Below are positions 1 to 7,493 of a stretch of DNA of 20,494 bases, piece by piece. The stretch spans positions 1 through 20,494 of the forward strand of contig QWRL01000020.1 in NCBI GenBank assembly GCA_003670425.1, written 5' to 3'. The notes under the pieces are model-generated. The model saw only the letters and a program-made list of their open reading frames with translations. It had not been told where the DNA came from and searched no databases. The translations under genes and the position numbers were made by a program. This stretch comes from Chloroflexota bacterium (GTDB lineage Bacteria > Chloroflexota > Anaerolineae > Anaerolineales > UBA11657). Positions within the stretch are counted from its first letter, which is position 1. Every line of letters begins with the position of its first letter.

Positions 1-118
1 CCCACACCAACCATTAACTTCAGTTCAAAGCCCACTTATTTCGGTGTTCGCAGAGATTTGATACGCGTAAGAGGAGGAAAATGCACACTGCCTACATCAC
101 AGATTTCGCACACCACAC
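1..118 (-). repeat. R repeat copy 1 (partial, at window edge)
   Basis: Aligns by eye with copies 2-4 from the block containing CATTAACTTCAG through CAGAGATTTGATRCGCG to GCACACCACACCAC. It is the most diverged copy, and its outer end lies beyond the window. Read on the minus strand it follows the transposase remnant at 119-388 directly. That is the order expected if R is the non-coding sequence after an IS91-type transposase gene. The boundary near 118 is approximate. Confidence 0.7.
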
Positions 119-388
119 CACGTTAGCGCATGCACCCGCTCCACACAAGCTTCATCCACCTGCGCCCCACGAAAAGCCAGCCCCTGCGCCACCACCCCAT
201 CCAGTATGCACAAATGCAAAAGCAAGTGTGCGCTCAACGTAGCGCCAAAGCGGTGCGCAAATAGCACCACACCGCCGCGAGATGCTTCCGCCGTGCTTGT
301 GCTCGCTCCCGCTGTGGCGCGCTGCACTTCGCTCATCGCGATCCCCGCCACCCGAATCAGACAGCCTGCATTTAAGCCGCGATTCTTC
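119..388 (-). pseudogene. IS91-type (HUH/Y2) transposase remnant, central part
   Basis: The minus-strand reading contains GVVLFAHRFGATLSAH, then LLLHLCILDGVV at roughly 190-270, then an FRGAQVDEACVERVHA segment. This pattern (aromatic-x-H/Q-RFG, L-N/S-x-H, H-x-H, DGV) is the region around the metal-binding HUH motif in IS91-family transposases. The first histidine of the usual H-x-H pair is replaced: LLLH here, against HVHLH in the related remnant near 17300. The reading has neither the transposase N-terminus nor the C-terminus and runs straight into repeat R. It is therefore a dead fragment. Family assignment rests on motif recognition only. Confidence 0.55.
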
Positions 389-435
389 CCTCGAACAAGA
401 TAATCACATTGAGCTGGAGTTAACACTTGGGAATA

Positions 436-1806
436 TTAAACCGCTGTTTCAATATTCACCAGATCATGGATCCACTTCTTTGACTTGAATCTCCACCCGC
501 TGACAAAAGCTTTTGCGATCTCTTCAATACTTACAGCCAGATATACATAATAAACTGGCAGGTGGAATACAAATGCGGCAATATACGCCGCCGGAACACC
601 GATCAACCAGATGGAGCAAATCTCCATAATGAGAGCAAAGCGTGTATCACCGCCTGCCCGTAATGCGCCGACAAATGTCGAAAAGTTGAACATGCGGATC
701 CATAATGTACAAGCCATCATGAGCATCAACATGCGGACGTTTTTCGCACCGCTGGGAGAGAGATCATAACGTCCAACAACAACATCGCGCAGGAAAAATA
801 TAATTACGCCAACGATTACCGCAAAAGTCACGCCGATGATAATCACACGGCGAACGATTTCATAAGCTTCATCTTTTTTTCTTGCGCCGATGCGGTTGCC
901 CACCATCACAGCACAGCCGTTTGCGAGTCCCATAAAAACGACAAAGCCTAGTTCTTCTATTGTTGCGTTAATGTTGACTGCGGCAATGGAGTCTGTACCG
1001 ATGTGGGCATAAATTGCATAATACGTTGTAATTCCAAATGACCAAAACAATTCGTTGGCAACAGCAGGCCAGACAGTTTTTAGAACGCGCCCAAAGAAAG
1101 CTTTATCGAAGGAGAACAATGTTAGAGGGTTGGCGGCGAGCGGAGTCTTCTGGGTGTAGATAAGGATGAGGAGCAGGACCAGCTCCAAGGTCCAGCCTGA
1201 TGCGGTGCCTATCGCGGCGCCTCGTACTCCAAGTTCGGGAAGTCCACCTATTCCAAATATTAATCCGTATCCCAATATCGTCTTGAAGGTTAAGGCAGAA
1301 ACGGTCGCAATGATGGTGAGTCTAATCAATTGAATACTTCGCAATACTGCAATATACGCAGTGGCAATGGCAACAGCGATATATGTAAAACCAACGATGC
1401 GAAGATAACTGCTACCAAGGTCAATGACTTCAGTATCGTCCGTGTAAAAACCAAGAACGGCCTCAGGCATGAGCGTTGCTACAAGAGTGAAGATGAGCGC
1501 AACACACGTGGCTGTGATGAGACTCATGCCCAAGACTTTGCGAATCGGCTCGATCTCATGCTTGCCCCAAAATTGTGCGGTGAAAATTGCCATGCCGCTG
1601 GTTGCGCCGAAGAGAATAAGAATAAGTACAAAGAATACTTGATTCGATAAACCCACAGCGGCGATGGCGGTTTCACCCAATTGCCCAACCATGAAGACGT
1701 CTATCATGTTGAGCGAGGCGTAGATCAGTTGTTGAAAAGAAATGGGGATTGCTATCGTCAAAAGTTCGCGCAAAAAAGTTCGGTCACGCAGGAAGGAGAG
1801 GTTCAT
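436..1806 (-). CDS. MATE family multidrug/cation efflux transporter
   Basis: The 456-residue protein is built of about twelve hydrophobic segments in two homologous halves, the size and layout of the MATE family. These inner-membrane antiporters export organic cations, drugs or metabolites using a Na+ or H+ gradient. The N-terminus (FLRELLTIAIPISFQQLIYASLNMIDVFMVGQLGE) shows the typical first two helices with the P-x-x-x-x-x-x motif and DVFMVGQLG. The second half begins near residue 240 with VWPAVANELFWS. The start is ATG at 1806; no convincing Shine-Dalgarno is visible. The gene appears complete. It lies downstream, on the same strand, of a glycosyltransferase pseudogene and is flanked on the other side by transposase debris. 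Its GC content is lower than the galK-polA block. Substrate is not predictable. Confidence 0.92.
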   Translation of the reverse strand: MNLSFLRDRTFLRELLTIAIPISFQQLIYASLNMIDVFMVGQLGETAIAAVGLSNQVFFVLILILFGATSGMAIFTAQFWGKHEIEPIRKVLGMSLITATCVALIFTLVATLMPEAVLGFYTDDTEVIDLGSSYLRIVGFTYIAVAIATAYIAVLRSIQLIRLTIIATVSALTFKTILGYGLIFGIGGLPELGVRGAAIGTASGWTLELVLLLILIYTQKTPLAANPLTLFSFDKAFFGRVLKTVWPAVANELFWSFGITTYYAIYAHIGTDSIAAVNINATIEELGFVVFMGLANGCAVMVGNRIGARKKDEAYEIVRRVIIIGVTFAVIVGVIIFFLRDVVVGRYDLSPSGAKNVRMLMLMMACTLWIRMFNFSTFVGALRAGGDTRFALIMEICSIWLIGVPAAYIAAFVFHLPVYYVYLAVSIEEIAKAFVSGWRFKSKKWIHDLVNIETAV

Positions 1807-1898
1807 GGGAAAAGGATGAATGATAAAGGATGAATATAAGCAGCTCCCAACGGGTGACTGCCGACCGGCTATCGATTACGAATCACCAACTACGGATC

Positions 1899-2514
1899 TT
1901 AAGGAGCTTCTCTCACAATGTAGAGCGGTCTACTTTTAGCCTCATCATACAAGCGGCCAATGTATCCGCCGAGAATACCAAGTGAGATCAACTATACGCC
2001 GCCACGGAAAAGTACGGAAATGAGCGTGGTCGTCTGACCTTCAAAAAAATGCGGACCTGCCGGGCGCAGGGCAGCCACTACGGGAATGGCTATGATGGAA
2101 ACACCCGCGGAAAAGTATCCAAAATAAGTGGCGACCTGCAAGGGGAAATATGAAAAGCCCGTGATGGCGTTCAGTCCAACTTGAGCATCTTGCTAAAGGG
2201 ATATTTCGTTACACCCGCAACACGCGCGGCGCGTTTATACGTAACCCCAATTTGTTTGAACCCAACCCAGGCAGACATGCCGCGTGGGAAACGATGGCGT
2301 TCCTGCATCAGCTTAAGCACATCCACTACTTTGCGATCCATCAAACGGAAATCACCAGTATCGACGGGCATTTTTACATCCGTAATGCTGTAAATAATTC
2401 TGTAGAACATGGCGGAAGTGAATTTCTTGAACCATGATTCGCCTTCGCGCTCTCCACGTATGACGTAGACCACCTCGTAGACTTCCCTCCATTTTTTTGC
2501 CAGTTCAAGGGCGG
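1899..2514 (-). pseudogene. GtrB/DPM1-type GT2 glycosyltransferase, truncated and frameshifted
   Basis: The 5' part (2171-2514) encodes AKKWREVYEVVYVIRGEREG, then DTGDFRLMDRKVVD, then RHRFPRGMSAWVGFKQIG and a KYPFSKMLK segment. This is the middle of a polyprenyl-phosphate glycosyltransferase (family GT2, GtrB/DPM1-like). After a one-base loss near 2178-2182 the homology continues in another frame as GLNAITGFSYFPLQVATYFG, two membrane helices, and ISLGILGGYIGRLYDEAKSR-PLYIVREAP. There is also an in-frame TAG at 1992-1994 where the family normally has Gln. The catalytic N-terminal third (nucleotide-binding fold and the DADLQDPP motif) is absent. The reading begins exactly where repeat R begins. 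The gene is dead three ways: truncation, frameshift and nonsense codon. Confidence 0.85.
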
Positions 2515-2788
2515 ATAGGAAATTCAACCCCCAATCCACGTCGACACAATACGCCCTGAACCCACTCTAGTCAGGAACTACTTTGCGCTGATCCCCACCA
2601 GCCATTGACTTCAGGTCAAAGACCGCTTTTGTTCGGTGTTCGCAGAGATTTGATGCGCGGAACAGGCAGGGAATGCACATTGCTTACAATCCGGATTTGG
2701 CAGCCCACACCACTCTCCACACCGAGCCAGCGCCTGATCCACACCAATCCGCGGTCCGCCGCATGTGCCATTTCTGCAGCGCAGGGTT
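2512..2788 (-). repeat. R repeat copy 2 (near full length)
   Basis: Runs from GGATAGGAAATTCAACCCCC to GCCATTTCTGCAGCGCAG and matches copies 3 and 4 along its whole length, roughly 85-90 percent by eye to copy 3. Internal landmarks are CGCCCTGAACCCACT, CTTCAGGTCAAAGACCGC (containing the small hairpin GGTC-AAA-GACC) and CATGTGCCATTT. The left end abuts the truncated glycosyltransferase. The right end is followed by 114 bp of unassigned sequence before the reductase stop codon. There are no terminal inverted repeats, which fits an IS91-type end better than a DDE-transposon MITE. Confidence 0.85.
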
Positions 2789-2902
2789 ACCGCTCGCAGT
2801 CCATTCTGGCTGGCGGAGTTGATCCACCGCGGCCCGCTTCACTGCACAACTACCGGCTGCGCGTGTCCCCGGCATGCCAGCGGCCACGACAACGCCTGCG
2901 AT

Positions 2903-3886
2903 CTACGCCGCGCTGCTGTGCACCGTCACGATCACGTTGCCCTTTTTGCGGCCGGTGTCGACGAGGTGGTGGGCGTCGCGGATGTTGGTGAAGGGGATGC
3001 GGCGGTCGATGATGGGTTTGAAGTGGCCGGCTTCGGCGAGGGTGGCGAGTTCGCGGAGGTCTTCGGCGCGTTCGGGGGCGGGGCCGGCGACGACGCGGTG
3101 CTTGGTGGTCATGCCGATCCACGGTGCGTGGAGCAGCGCTGCCAGGTCACCGAGCACGAGCAACAGACGACCACCCTCCGTCAGCGATCCTTTGCAACGC
3201 GCGTAGGGAGCGGTACCAACCGTGTCCATGATCAGATCGTAGGCCTGGCCGTTCTTCGTGAAGTCGACCTGGTTGTAGTCGATGACCTCATCGGCACCGA
3301 GCGAGGTAACCAAGTCGCGATTGCTGCCACTGCACACCGCCGTGATGTGGGCGCCGAAGTGCTTGGCGAGCTGAACCGCTGCGGAACCGACACCACCCGA
3401 GGCGCCGTTGATCAACACACGTTCACCCGACTTGAGCTGGCCCCTGCGAAAGAAATCCAGCGCGGTGGTGCCACCGAAGCTCAGGGCCGCGGCTTCGGCG
3501 AAGCTGAGGTTGGCGGGCTTGTGCGCGATCGCTGCAGTCTGTGACAAGCACTTGTACTCCGCGTGGCAGCCCATGCTCGCGCCGGTGAACGCGAACACCG
3601 CGTCGCCTGGTTTGAACATCGTGACAGCGGAGCCGACGGACTCGATCACACCCGACAGCTCGGTGCCGAGGATCGGTTGTCGCGGCGTAGAAAATCCAAA
3701 GATCATACGACCCATCCAACCAAAGCCCCGCGGCAGCACAAGCGACCGCACGCGCCAATCACCCGATGTGACCGTGGTGGCGTACACGCGGATCAGCACC
3801 TCGTGGTCCTTGGGAACGGGCATCGTCACGTCAGCCAACTCGATGACGTCAGGCGAACCGTAACGGCGGTAGATGGCGGCTTTCAT
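2903..3886 (-). CDS. zinc-independent medium-chain dehydrogenase/reductase (quinone oxidoreductase-like)
   Basis: The 327-residue protein begins MKAAIYRRYGSPDVIELADV, the usual opening of NAD(P)-dependent MDR enzymes. An ADH-like N-terminal domain (PILGTELSGVIESVGS, FKPGDAVFAF) is followed by a Rossmann domain with NGASGGVGSAAVQLAK, the AxxGxxG-type NADPH site, and GADEVIDY. The structural-zinc cysteine cluster of true alcohol dehydrogenases is absent. A cytosolic NADPH-dependent reductase of quinones or enones is therefore likely; substrate unknown. The ATG at 3886 fits the family start; an ATG at 3898 adds four residues. The longer open frame upstream is repeat R and is not family sequence. 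The gene is intact and sits between R copies 2 and 3. Its likely promoter lies inside copy 3. Confidence 0.9.
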   Translation of the reverse strand: MKAAIYRRYGSPDVIELADVTMPVPKDHEVLIRVYATTVTSGDWRVRSLVLPRGFGWMGRMIFGFSTPRQPILGTELSGVIESVGSAVTMFKPGDAVFAFTGASMGCHAEYKCLSQTAAIAHKPANLSFAEAAALSFGGTTALDFFRRGQLKSGERVLINGASGGVGSAAVQLAKHFGAHITAVCSGSNRDLVTSLGADEVIDYNQVDFTKNGQAYDLIMDTVGTAPYARCKGSLTEGGRLLLVLGDLAALLHAPWIGMTTKHRVVAGPAPERAEDLRELATLAEAGHFKPIIDRRIPFTNIRDAHHLVDTGRKKGNVIVTVHSSAA

Positions 3887-3933
3887 GGCGCTGTCCATGC
3901 CACGCGCGGTGCAGCGCGTCGATGCTGGTAGTG

Positions 3934-4137
3934 TGCGACGGACAGGAAATTCAACCCCCAATCCACGACGACACAATACGCCCTGAACCCACTTTTGTCA
4001 AGTACCACTTTGTGCTAACCCCAACCAATCATTAACTTCAGGTCAAAGACCGCTTTTGTTTGGTCTTCGCAGAGTTTTGATGCGCGTACCAAGCGGGGAA
4101 TGCACATTGCCTACAATCCGGATTTGGCAGCCCACAC
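3934..4137 (-). repeat. R repeat copy 3 (right end truncated)
   Basis: Shares CGGACAGGAAATTCAACCCC with copy 2 at its left end and continues to GGATTTGGCAGCCCACACC, where similarity stops about 75 bp short of copies 2 and 4. The sequence then changes to GTCGGCGG, the start of the hemB-fusion region. The left end lies 48 bp upstream of the reductase ATG. This copy holds the best promoter-like sequence of the four. Confidence 0.85.
3973..4001 (-). promoter_or_regulatory. outward sigma70-like promoter inside R copy 3
   Basis: On the minus strand TTGACA (3996-4001) is followed after exactly 17 bp by TATTGT (3973-3978). Transcription would begin near 3966, about 70-80 nt before the reductase start codon. 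Copies 2 and 4 keep the spacing but have weaker hexamers (CTGACT/TATTGT and CTGACA/CACAGT). Sequence resemblance only. Confidence 0.5.
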
Positions 4138-4152
4138 CGTCGGCGGATACTC

Positions 4153-4563
4153 ATGATCAGTGATTGCATGGTCCAGCTGCCCCACAAGCTCGGCATTGCT
4201 GACGTTGGGCGTGATGTGGAAGAAGGCGCGGACATGTTGATGGTGAAACCCGCGCTGGCATATCTGGATGTGATCCGCGTGGTGAAGGATGCCTTCCCTG
4301 AGTTGCCAATGGCGGCGTACAACGTCAGCGGTGAGTATTCAATGATCAAAGCCGCCGCTGCGAATGGTTGGATTGATGAAGCCAAAGTCACGCTCGAAAC
4401 GTTGACTTCGATCAGGCGCGCAGGCGCAGATGAACTGACTCGCTTCTCCGATCTAGTCAACGAATTGCGCGACACAGAAGGTCGTCGTTATACATTGCAC
4501 AACACGTCATTGCATACTGCCATCTATCACCCCGCCGAAGAGACTTTGGTTTTATGGAAATAA
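4153..4563 (+). pseudogene. chimeric ORF: internal hemB segment fused to a hemQ/chlorite-dismutase-like C-terminus
   Basis: From about 4206 the frame reads RDVEEGADMLMVKPALAYLD, then FPELPMAAYNVSGEYSMIKA and ETLTSIRRAGAD. This is the conserved late part of delta-aminolevulinate dehydratase (HemB, porphobilinogen synthase). HemB would continue with a short MILTYFA-type tail. Instead, after 4434 the frame becomes ELTRFSDLVNELRDTEGRRY, then TLHNTSLHTAIYHPAEE. This resembles the C-terminus of chlorite-dismutase/HemQ-type haem proteins. The HemB part is confident; the HemQ assignment is moderate. The two-thirds of HemB holding the zinc or metal site and first catalytic lysine are missing, so it cannot be a working dehydratase. 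The first 17 codons do not look like HemB. An in-frame deletion between two genes of a haem operon would give this product. It is followed at once by a terminator. Confidence 0.75.
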
Positions 4564-4565
4564 AA

Positions 4566-4600
4566 ATCCGCAGGTCACGTTTGAAACGTGACCTGCGGAT
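4566..4600. terminator. strong intrinsic terminator between convergent genes
   Basis: Perfect inverted repeat: ATCCGCAGGTCACGTTT, a central G, and its complement. On the minus strand it is followed by TTTTTATTT, so it best terminates the hicBA transcript. It begins three bases after the stop codon of the hemB fusion and may also stop rightward transcription, although the T-run on that side is poor. Confidence 0.8.
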
Positions 4601-4634
4601 ACGATCTTATTCCATGAACGGAATGCCCAAATCT

Positions 4635-4790
4635 TTACAATTTTTTTAATTGATTAACTACTTCGTTGTGGCGCGGCACAGTAGATGTCTTGTTTGTTGA
4701 AGGATTGAAATAAACGCAATGACAACCGCCTTCTCGCAAAAAACGGCGACCGTTCTTTTCAAGATAACAAATAAACTCCCGCCGCTTCAC
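4635..4790 (-). CDS. hicA: HicA-type toxin (mRNA interferase), probably 3'-frameshifted
   Basis: The minus-strand reading from GTG at 4790, two bases after the hicB stop, gives VKRREFICYLEKNGRRFLRE, then GGCHCVYFNPSTNKTSTVPR, then HNEVVNQLKKL. This is the HicA fold (KRR-x-hydrophobic, the G-x-x-H catalytic histidine at residue 24, PRHNE). The 51-residue frame ends at a TAA inside the sequence where the family normally has an AKKICKDLGIP-type tail. That tail is present in another frame (NCKDLGIPFME, ending at 4607). The switch occurs at a run of seven A, so one base gained or two lost explains it. The toxin is a small ribosome-independent RNase neutralised by HicB. Activity of the shortened form is uncertain. 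Confidence 0.75.
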   Translation of the reverse strand: MKRREFICYLEKNGRRFLREGGCHCVYFNPSTNKTSTVPRHNEVVNQLKKL

Positions 4791-4792
4791 AC

Positions 4793-5002
4793 TTAAACCA
4801 TCAAAGGCTCACGGATGATCTCATGACCTTCAGTCTGTTCGGACAGCAATTCGCGATTGGCTTCGATAATCAATTGAGCCGCTTCGCGCAAATTCTCACG
4901 CGCTTCATCCATGGTTTTTCCCTGCGTATTTGCGCCAGTTATCTCTTCAACATAACCGAGCCACCATTCGCCAACTTTTTCAAAAACCGCTGTAAGTTGC
5001 AA
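4793..5002 (-). CDS. hicB: HicB-type antitoxin
   Basis: The 69-residue protein (QLTAVFEKVGEWWLGYVEEI, GANTQGKTMDEARENLREA, QLIIEANRELL) is a short HicB-like antitoxin with the partial RNase-H-like fold. It binds and blocks HicA and, in many systems, represses its own promoter. The start is TTG at 5002, supported by AGAGG at 5008-5012 five bases upstream and by a TATAAT box just beyond. No DNA-binding tail is obvious at this length. The hicA frame begins two bases after its stop, so the two are co-transcribed with antitoxin first, the reverse of the classic hicA-hicB order. Confidence 0.85.
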   Translation of the reverse strand: MQLTAVFEKVGEWWLGYVEEITGANTQGKTMDEARENLREAAQLIIEANRELLSEQTEGHEIIREPLMV

Positions 5003-5019
5003 TTCAGCCTCTGTTTGAA

Positions 5020-5025
5020 ATTATA
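5020..5025 (-). promoter_or_regulatory. -10 box of the hicBA promoter
   Basis: A perfect TATAAT on the minus strand ends 18 bases before the hicB TTG codon. A transcript starting near 5013 would have a very short leader that just includes the AGAGG ribosome site. No good -35 hexamer is visible, so an activator or another determinant may be needed. Confidence 0.5.
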
Positions 5026-5093
5026 GCAATGTTGGATTGGGTTTATGCATCAGCACTGCAGTTGCTGCGCTGCTACTCCAGGGACGGCAATGC

Positions 5094-6266
5094 TCAGGCG
5101 CTAACTATTGAAGCGCCCGCGCTTGGGCGGCAAATATAAATCTGCGCCGTGAGGCCGGTGGCGTTGTGGAACCCCGCACTTACCGCTTGCACAAACTCGG
5201 GCGCAGCGCTGCTCTGCACCAGTGCCACGGCGCACCCGCCAAAGCCGGCGCCGGTCATGCGCGCACCATGGCACGCCGGCTGCTGCTGCGCACATTCCAC
5301 AATCGCGTTCAGCGCAGTACTGGAAACTTCAAAGTCGTCACGCAGGCTGGCGTGGCTGGCGTTGAGCAGCACACCGAGCGCAGCCGCATTTCCCTGCTGC
5401 ATGTGCTGCACCGCCGCCAGCGTGCGCTCGTCTTCGCCCACCACGTGGCGCGCCCGGCGCAGCGCCAGCGGTTCCATGGCCTGCGCCGCAGCCGCTAGTT
5501 GGGCGCTGCTCACATCGCGCAGTGCGGGCACGCCCAGCACATCCGCCGCACGCTCGCATTGCGCGCGGCGTTCGTTGTACGCGGAGTCCACCAGGCCGCG
5601 GCGCGTGGAGGTGTCAAGCACCACCACACAAGTCTGTGCGGGCAGCGGCACAGGCTGCACTGCCAGGCTGCGGCAGTCAATTAGCAGCGCATGGTCCGCC
5701 ACCGCCGCAGCCGAAATCATCTGGTCCATGATGCCGCAGTTCACGCCCACCCACGCATTTTCCGCATGCAAACACGCGCGCGCCATGGCAACTGCGTCCC
5801 ACTGCCATGCGCCCACCGCCGCAAAAGCGCGGGCTGTTGCCAGCTCCAGTGCAGCCGAAGAAGACAACCCCGCACCCATCGGCACGTCTCCGGCGAGCAC
5901 ACCCTCCCAGCCGTGCAGCGCATTGCCGGCTTGGGCCAGCGCCCAAGCCGTGCCGCCAATGTACTCGCTCCACTGCGGGCCGCCATGCGCGGGGCTGCGC
6001 AAGTCCAGCTGCATATCCTGGTTGTAGTCCAGCGAATGCGCCCGCACCTGCGCGCCCGCCAGCGGCCGCAGCGCAATCCACAGCGCGCGGTCAATTGCCA
6101 GCGGCATCACATAGCCGTCGTTGTAGTCCGTGTGCTCGCCAATCAGGTTTACGCGCCCGGGTGCGCGCACTACAAACGCCGGCGGTGCGCCGAAGCGCAG
6201 CGCAAACGCTTTCGTCACGCGCGCGCGCGGGCTGTCCGCCGGTTCAGCTGCTGGCACCGGGCTCAT
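5094..6266 (-). CDS. galK: galactokinase
   Basis: The 390-residue GHMP-family kinase phosphorylates alpha-D-galactose to galactose 1-phosphate with ATP in the Leloir pathway. The galactokinase signature GRVNLIGEHTDYND is at residues 37-50, the ATP-binding GAGLSSSAALE loop at 131-141, the catalytic-base aspartate in CGIMDQMIS at about 181, and the third GHMP motif MTGAGFGGCAV at 337-347. Length is normal for the family and all core motifs are intact. Its ATG overlaps the galT stop codon (ATGA), so translation is probably coupled and the two form a galTK operon. No terminator is obvious in the 60 bp between its stop and the hicB promoter region. Confidence 0.97.
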   Translation of the reverse strand: MSPVPAAEPADSPRARVTKAFALRFGAPPAFVVRAPGRVNLIGEHTDYNDGYVMPLAIDRALWIALRPLAGAQVRAHSLDYNQDMQLDLRSPAHGGPQWSEYIGGTAWALAQAGNALHGWEGVLAGDVPMGAGLSSSAALELATARAFAAVGAWQWDAVAMARACLHAENAWVGVNCGIMDQMISAAAVADHALLIDCRSLAVQPVPLPAQTCVVVLDTSTRRGLVDSAYNERRAQCERAADVLGVPALRDVSSAQLAAAAQAMEPLALRRARHVVGEDERTLAAVQHMQQGNAAALGVLLNASHASLRDDFEVSSTALNAIVECAQQQPACHGARMTGAGFGGCAVALVQSSAAPEFVQAVSAGFHNATGLTAQIYICRPSAGASIVSA

Positions 6267-7297
6267 GCGCTGCGCAGGCTGTAATGTTGCGCCGGCAGGC
6301 TGCGCAGCTGCGCGGCGGCCTGCTCGGCAGTCAGGTCGCGTTGTGCTTCGGCCAGCAGCTCAAAGCCCACCATAAATTTTTTGACCGTGGCAGAGCGCAG
6401 CAATGGCGGATACAAATGCGCATGCAGCTGCCAGTGCGCAGCGTCAGCGCCAAATGGCGCGCCGTGCCAGCCCAGCGAATACGGGAACGCCGTCTCAAAC
6501 AAGTTGTCGTAGCGCACCAGCACTTGCTGCAGCAGCGCTGCCAATGCAGTGCGCTCCGGCGCACTTAAATCCGGCAGGCGCGCCACCGGGCGCCGCGGCA
6601 GCAGCAGCAGCTCATACGGCCATAGCGCCCAAAATGGAACCAGCGCCAGCCAGTGATCATTGCCCAGCAGCATGCGCTCTGCCTGCGCCTCTTCTTGCTG
6701 TGCGTAATCTGCCAGCAGCAGTTTGCCGTGCACAGAAAAATAATCGCGCTGCTGCCGGTCTTCCTTTGCAGCCTCGTTGGGCAGCGCATCCATGCACCAG
6801 ATCTGCCCGTGCGGATGCGGATTGGAGCAGCCCATCAGCTCGCCCTTGTTCTCAAATATTTGCACCCACGCATAGCGTGCACCCAGCTCCGCGCTTTGCT
6901 GCGCCCAGACATCCACCACTGCGCCAATCGCGGCCAGCGGCATGGTAGCCAGCGCCTGATTGTGCTGCGCGCTGTAGCAAATTACGCGGCACTCGCCGCG
7001 CACCGGCTGCGCGCGCAGCAGCCCGGCCGCTGGCGCGTGCGCAGCGCCGCTATCCGCTGCCAGCAGTGCAGGAAAATCATTTTCAAAGACATGTACGCCG
7101 CTGTAGGCGGGATTGTGCGCGCCGTTGGCGCGCTGGTTGCCCGGGCACAAATAGCAGTCACTGGCGTAGCCGGCCAGAGCAGCGCTTGGCACAGGCTCTT
7201 GCCGGCCCTGCCACGGGCGCTGCGTGCGCTGCGGAGAAACCAGCACCCAGTCGCCGCTGAGTGCGTTGTAGCGGCGGTGTGGATTCTGTAAAAACAC
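6263..7297 (-). CDS. galT: galactose-1-phosphate uridylyltransferase
   Basis: The 344-residue enzyme exchanges UMP between UDP-glucose and galactose 1-phosphate. The active-site triad HPH is at 161-163 in GCSNPHPHGQIW, with His163 as the nucleophile that is uridylylated. The zinc ligands expected for the family are present (Cys48 and Cys51 in CYLCPGN, His112, His161). The HAHLYPPLLRSATVKKFMVG motif near the C-terminus is also standard. The start is taken as GTG at 7297, giving MFLQNPHRRYNALSGDWVLV, the normal N-terminus; no Shine-Dalgarno is visible. A possible -10 box TAGAAT lies at 7331-7336. It is divergent from infC and overlaps galK. A 71-bp near-copy of its 3' region occurs at 18074-18144. 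Confidence 0.97.
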   Translation of the reverse strand: MFLQNPHRRYNALSGDWVLVSPQRTQRPWQGRQEPVPSAALAGYASDCYLCPGNQRANGAHNPAYSGVHVFENDFPALLAADSGAAHAPAAGLLRAQPVRGECRVICYSAQHNQALATMPLAAIGAVVDVWAQQSAELGARYAWVQIFENKGELMGCSNPHPHGQIWCMDALPNEAAKEDRQQRDYFSVHGKLLLADYAQQEEAQAERMLLGNDHWLALVPFWALWPYELLLLPRRPVARLPDLSAPERTALAALLQQVLVRYDNLFETAFPYSLGWHGAPFGADAAHWQLHAHLYPPLLRSATVKKFMVGFELLAEAQRDLTAEQAAAQLRSLPAQHYSLRSA

Positions 7298-7392
7298 TGG
7301 GGTACGCAGTGGGCGGACAGCGGCCCGCTGATTCTAGTTGAATTTTAGCGGTATGTGGCAGCCAGCCCGGCTTGCCCCGCCACCCCAGAAGT

Positions 7393-7421
7393 TTGACGCG
7401 CCCCGCGCGCTATGGTATCCT
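7393..7421 (+). promoter_or_regulatory. promoter of the infC-rpmI-rplT operon
   Basis: TTGACG (7393-7398), a 17-bp spacer and TATCCT (7416-7421). The predicted start near 7428 gives a leader of about 66 nt before the ATC start of infC. The leader holds the direct repeat GTTGGCGC (7447-7454 and 7464-7471) and a possible small hairpin CGCCA-N6-TGGCG. Confidence 0.55.
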
Positions 7422-7493
7422 CTCCGTCCGCCGAGGCAGCCGCATAGTTGGCGCCCGCCAGACTGTTGGCGCGGAACAAGAGGAGACACTAGC

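Noticed and set aside
2684..2887. Minus-strand frame ending VVWAAKSGL in R copies 2 and 4, with a similar end in copy 3
   Set aside because: The stop is shared because the repeat is shared. Upstream parts differ and no protein family is recognisable. It may be a decayed reading, but I cannot support a gene.
2605..3544. Long plus-strand open frames over repeat R and opposite the reductase
   Set aside because: They are antisense to a clearly recognised gene or lie in non-coding repeat. Their composition is low-complexity and no family is recognisable.
1..4137. R copies as a CRISPR array or integron attC sites
   Set aside because: The repeats are long, diverged and unevenly spaced, with whole genes between them. 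I found no paired GTTRRRY/RYYYAAC core sites and no integrase.
5149..7291. Long plus-strand frames opposite galK and galT
   Set aside because: Shadows caused by GC-rich codon positions; galK and galT carry full catalytic motifs.
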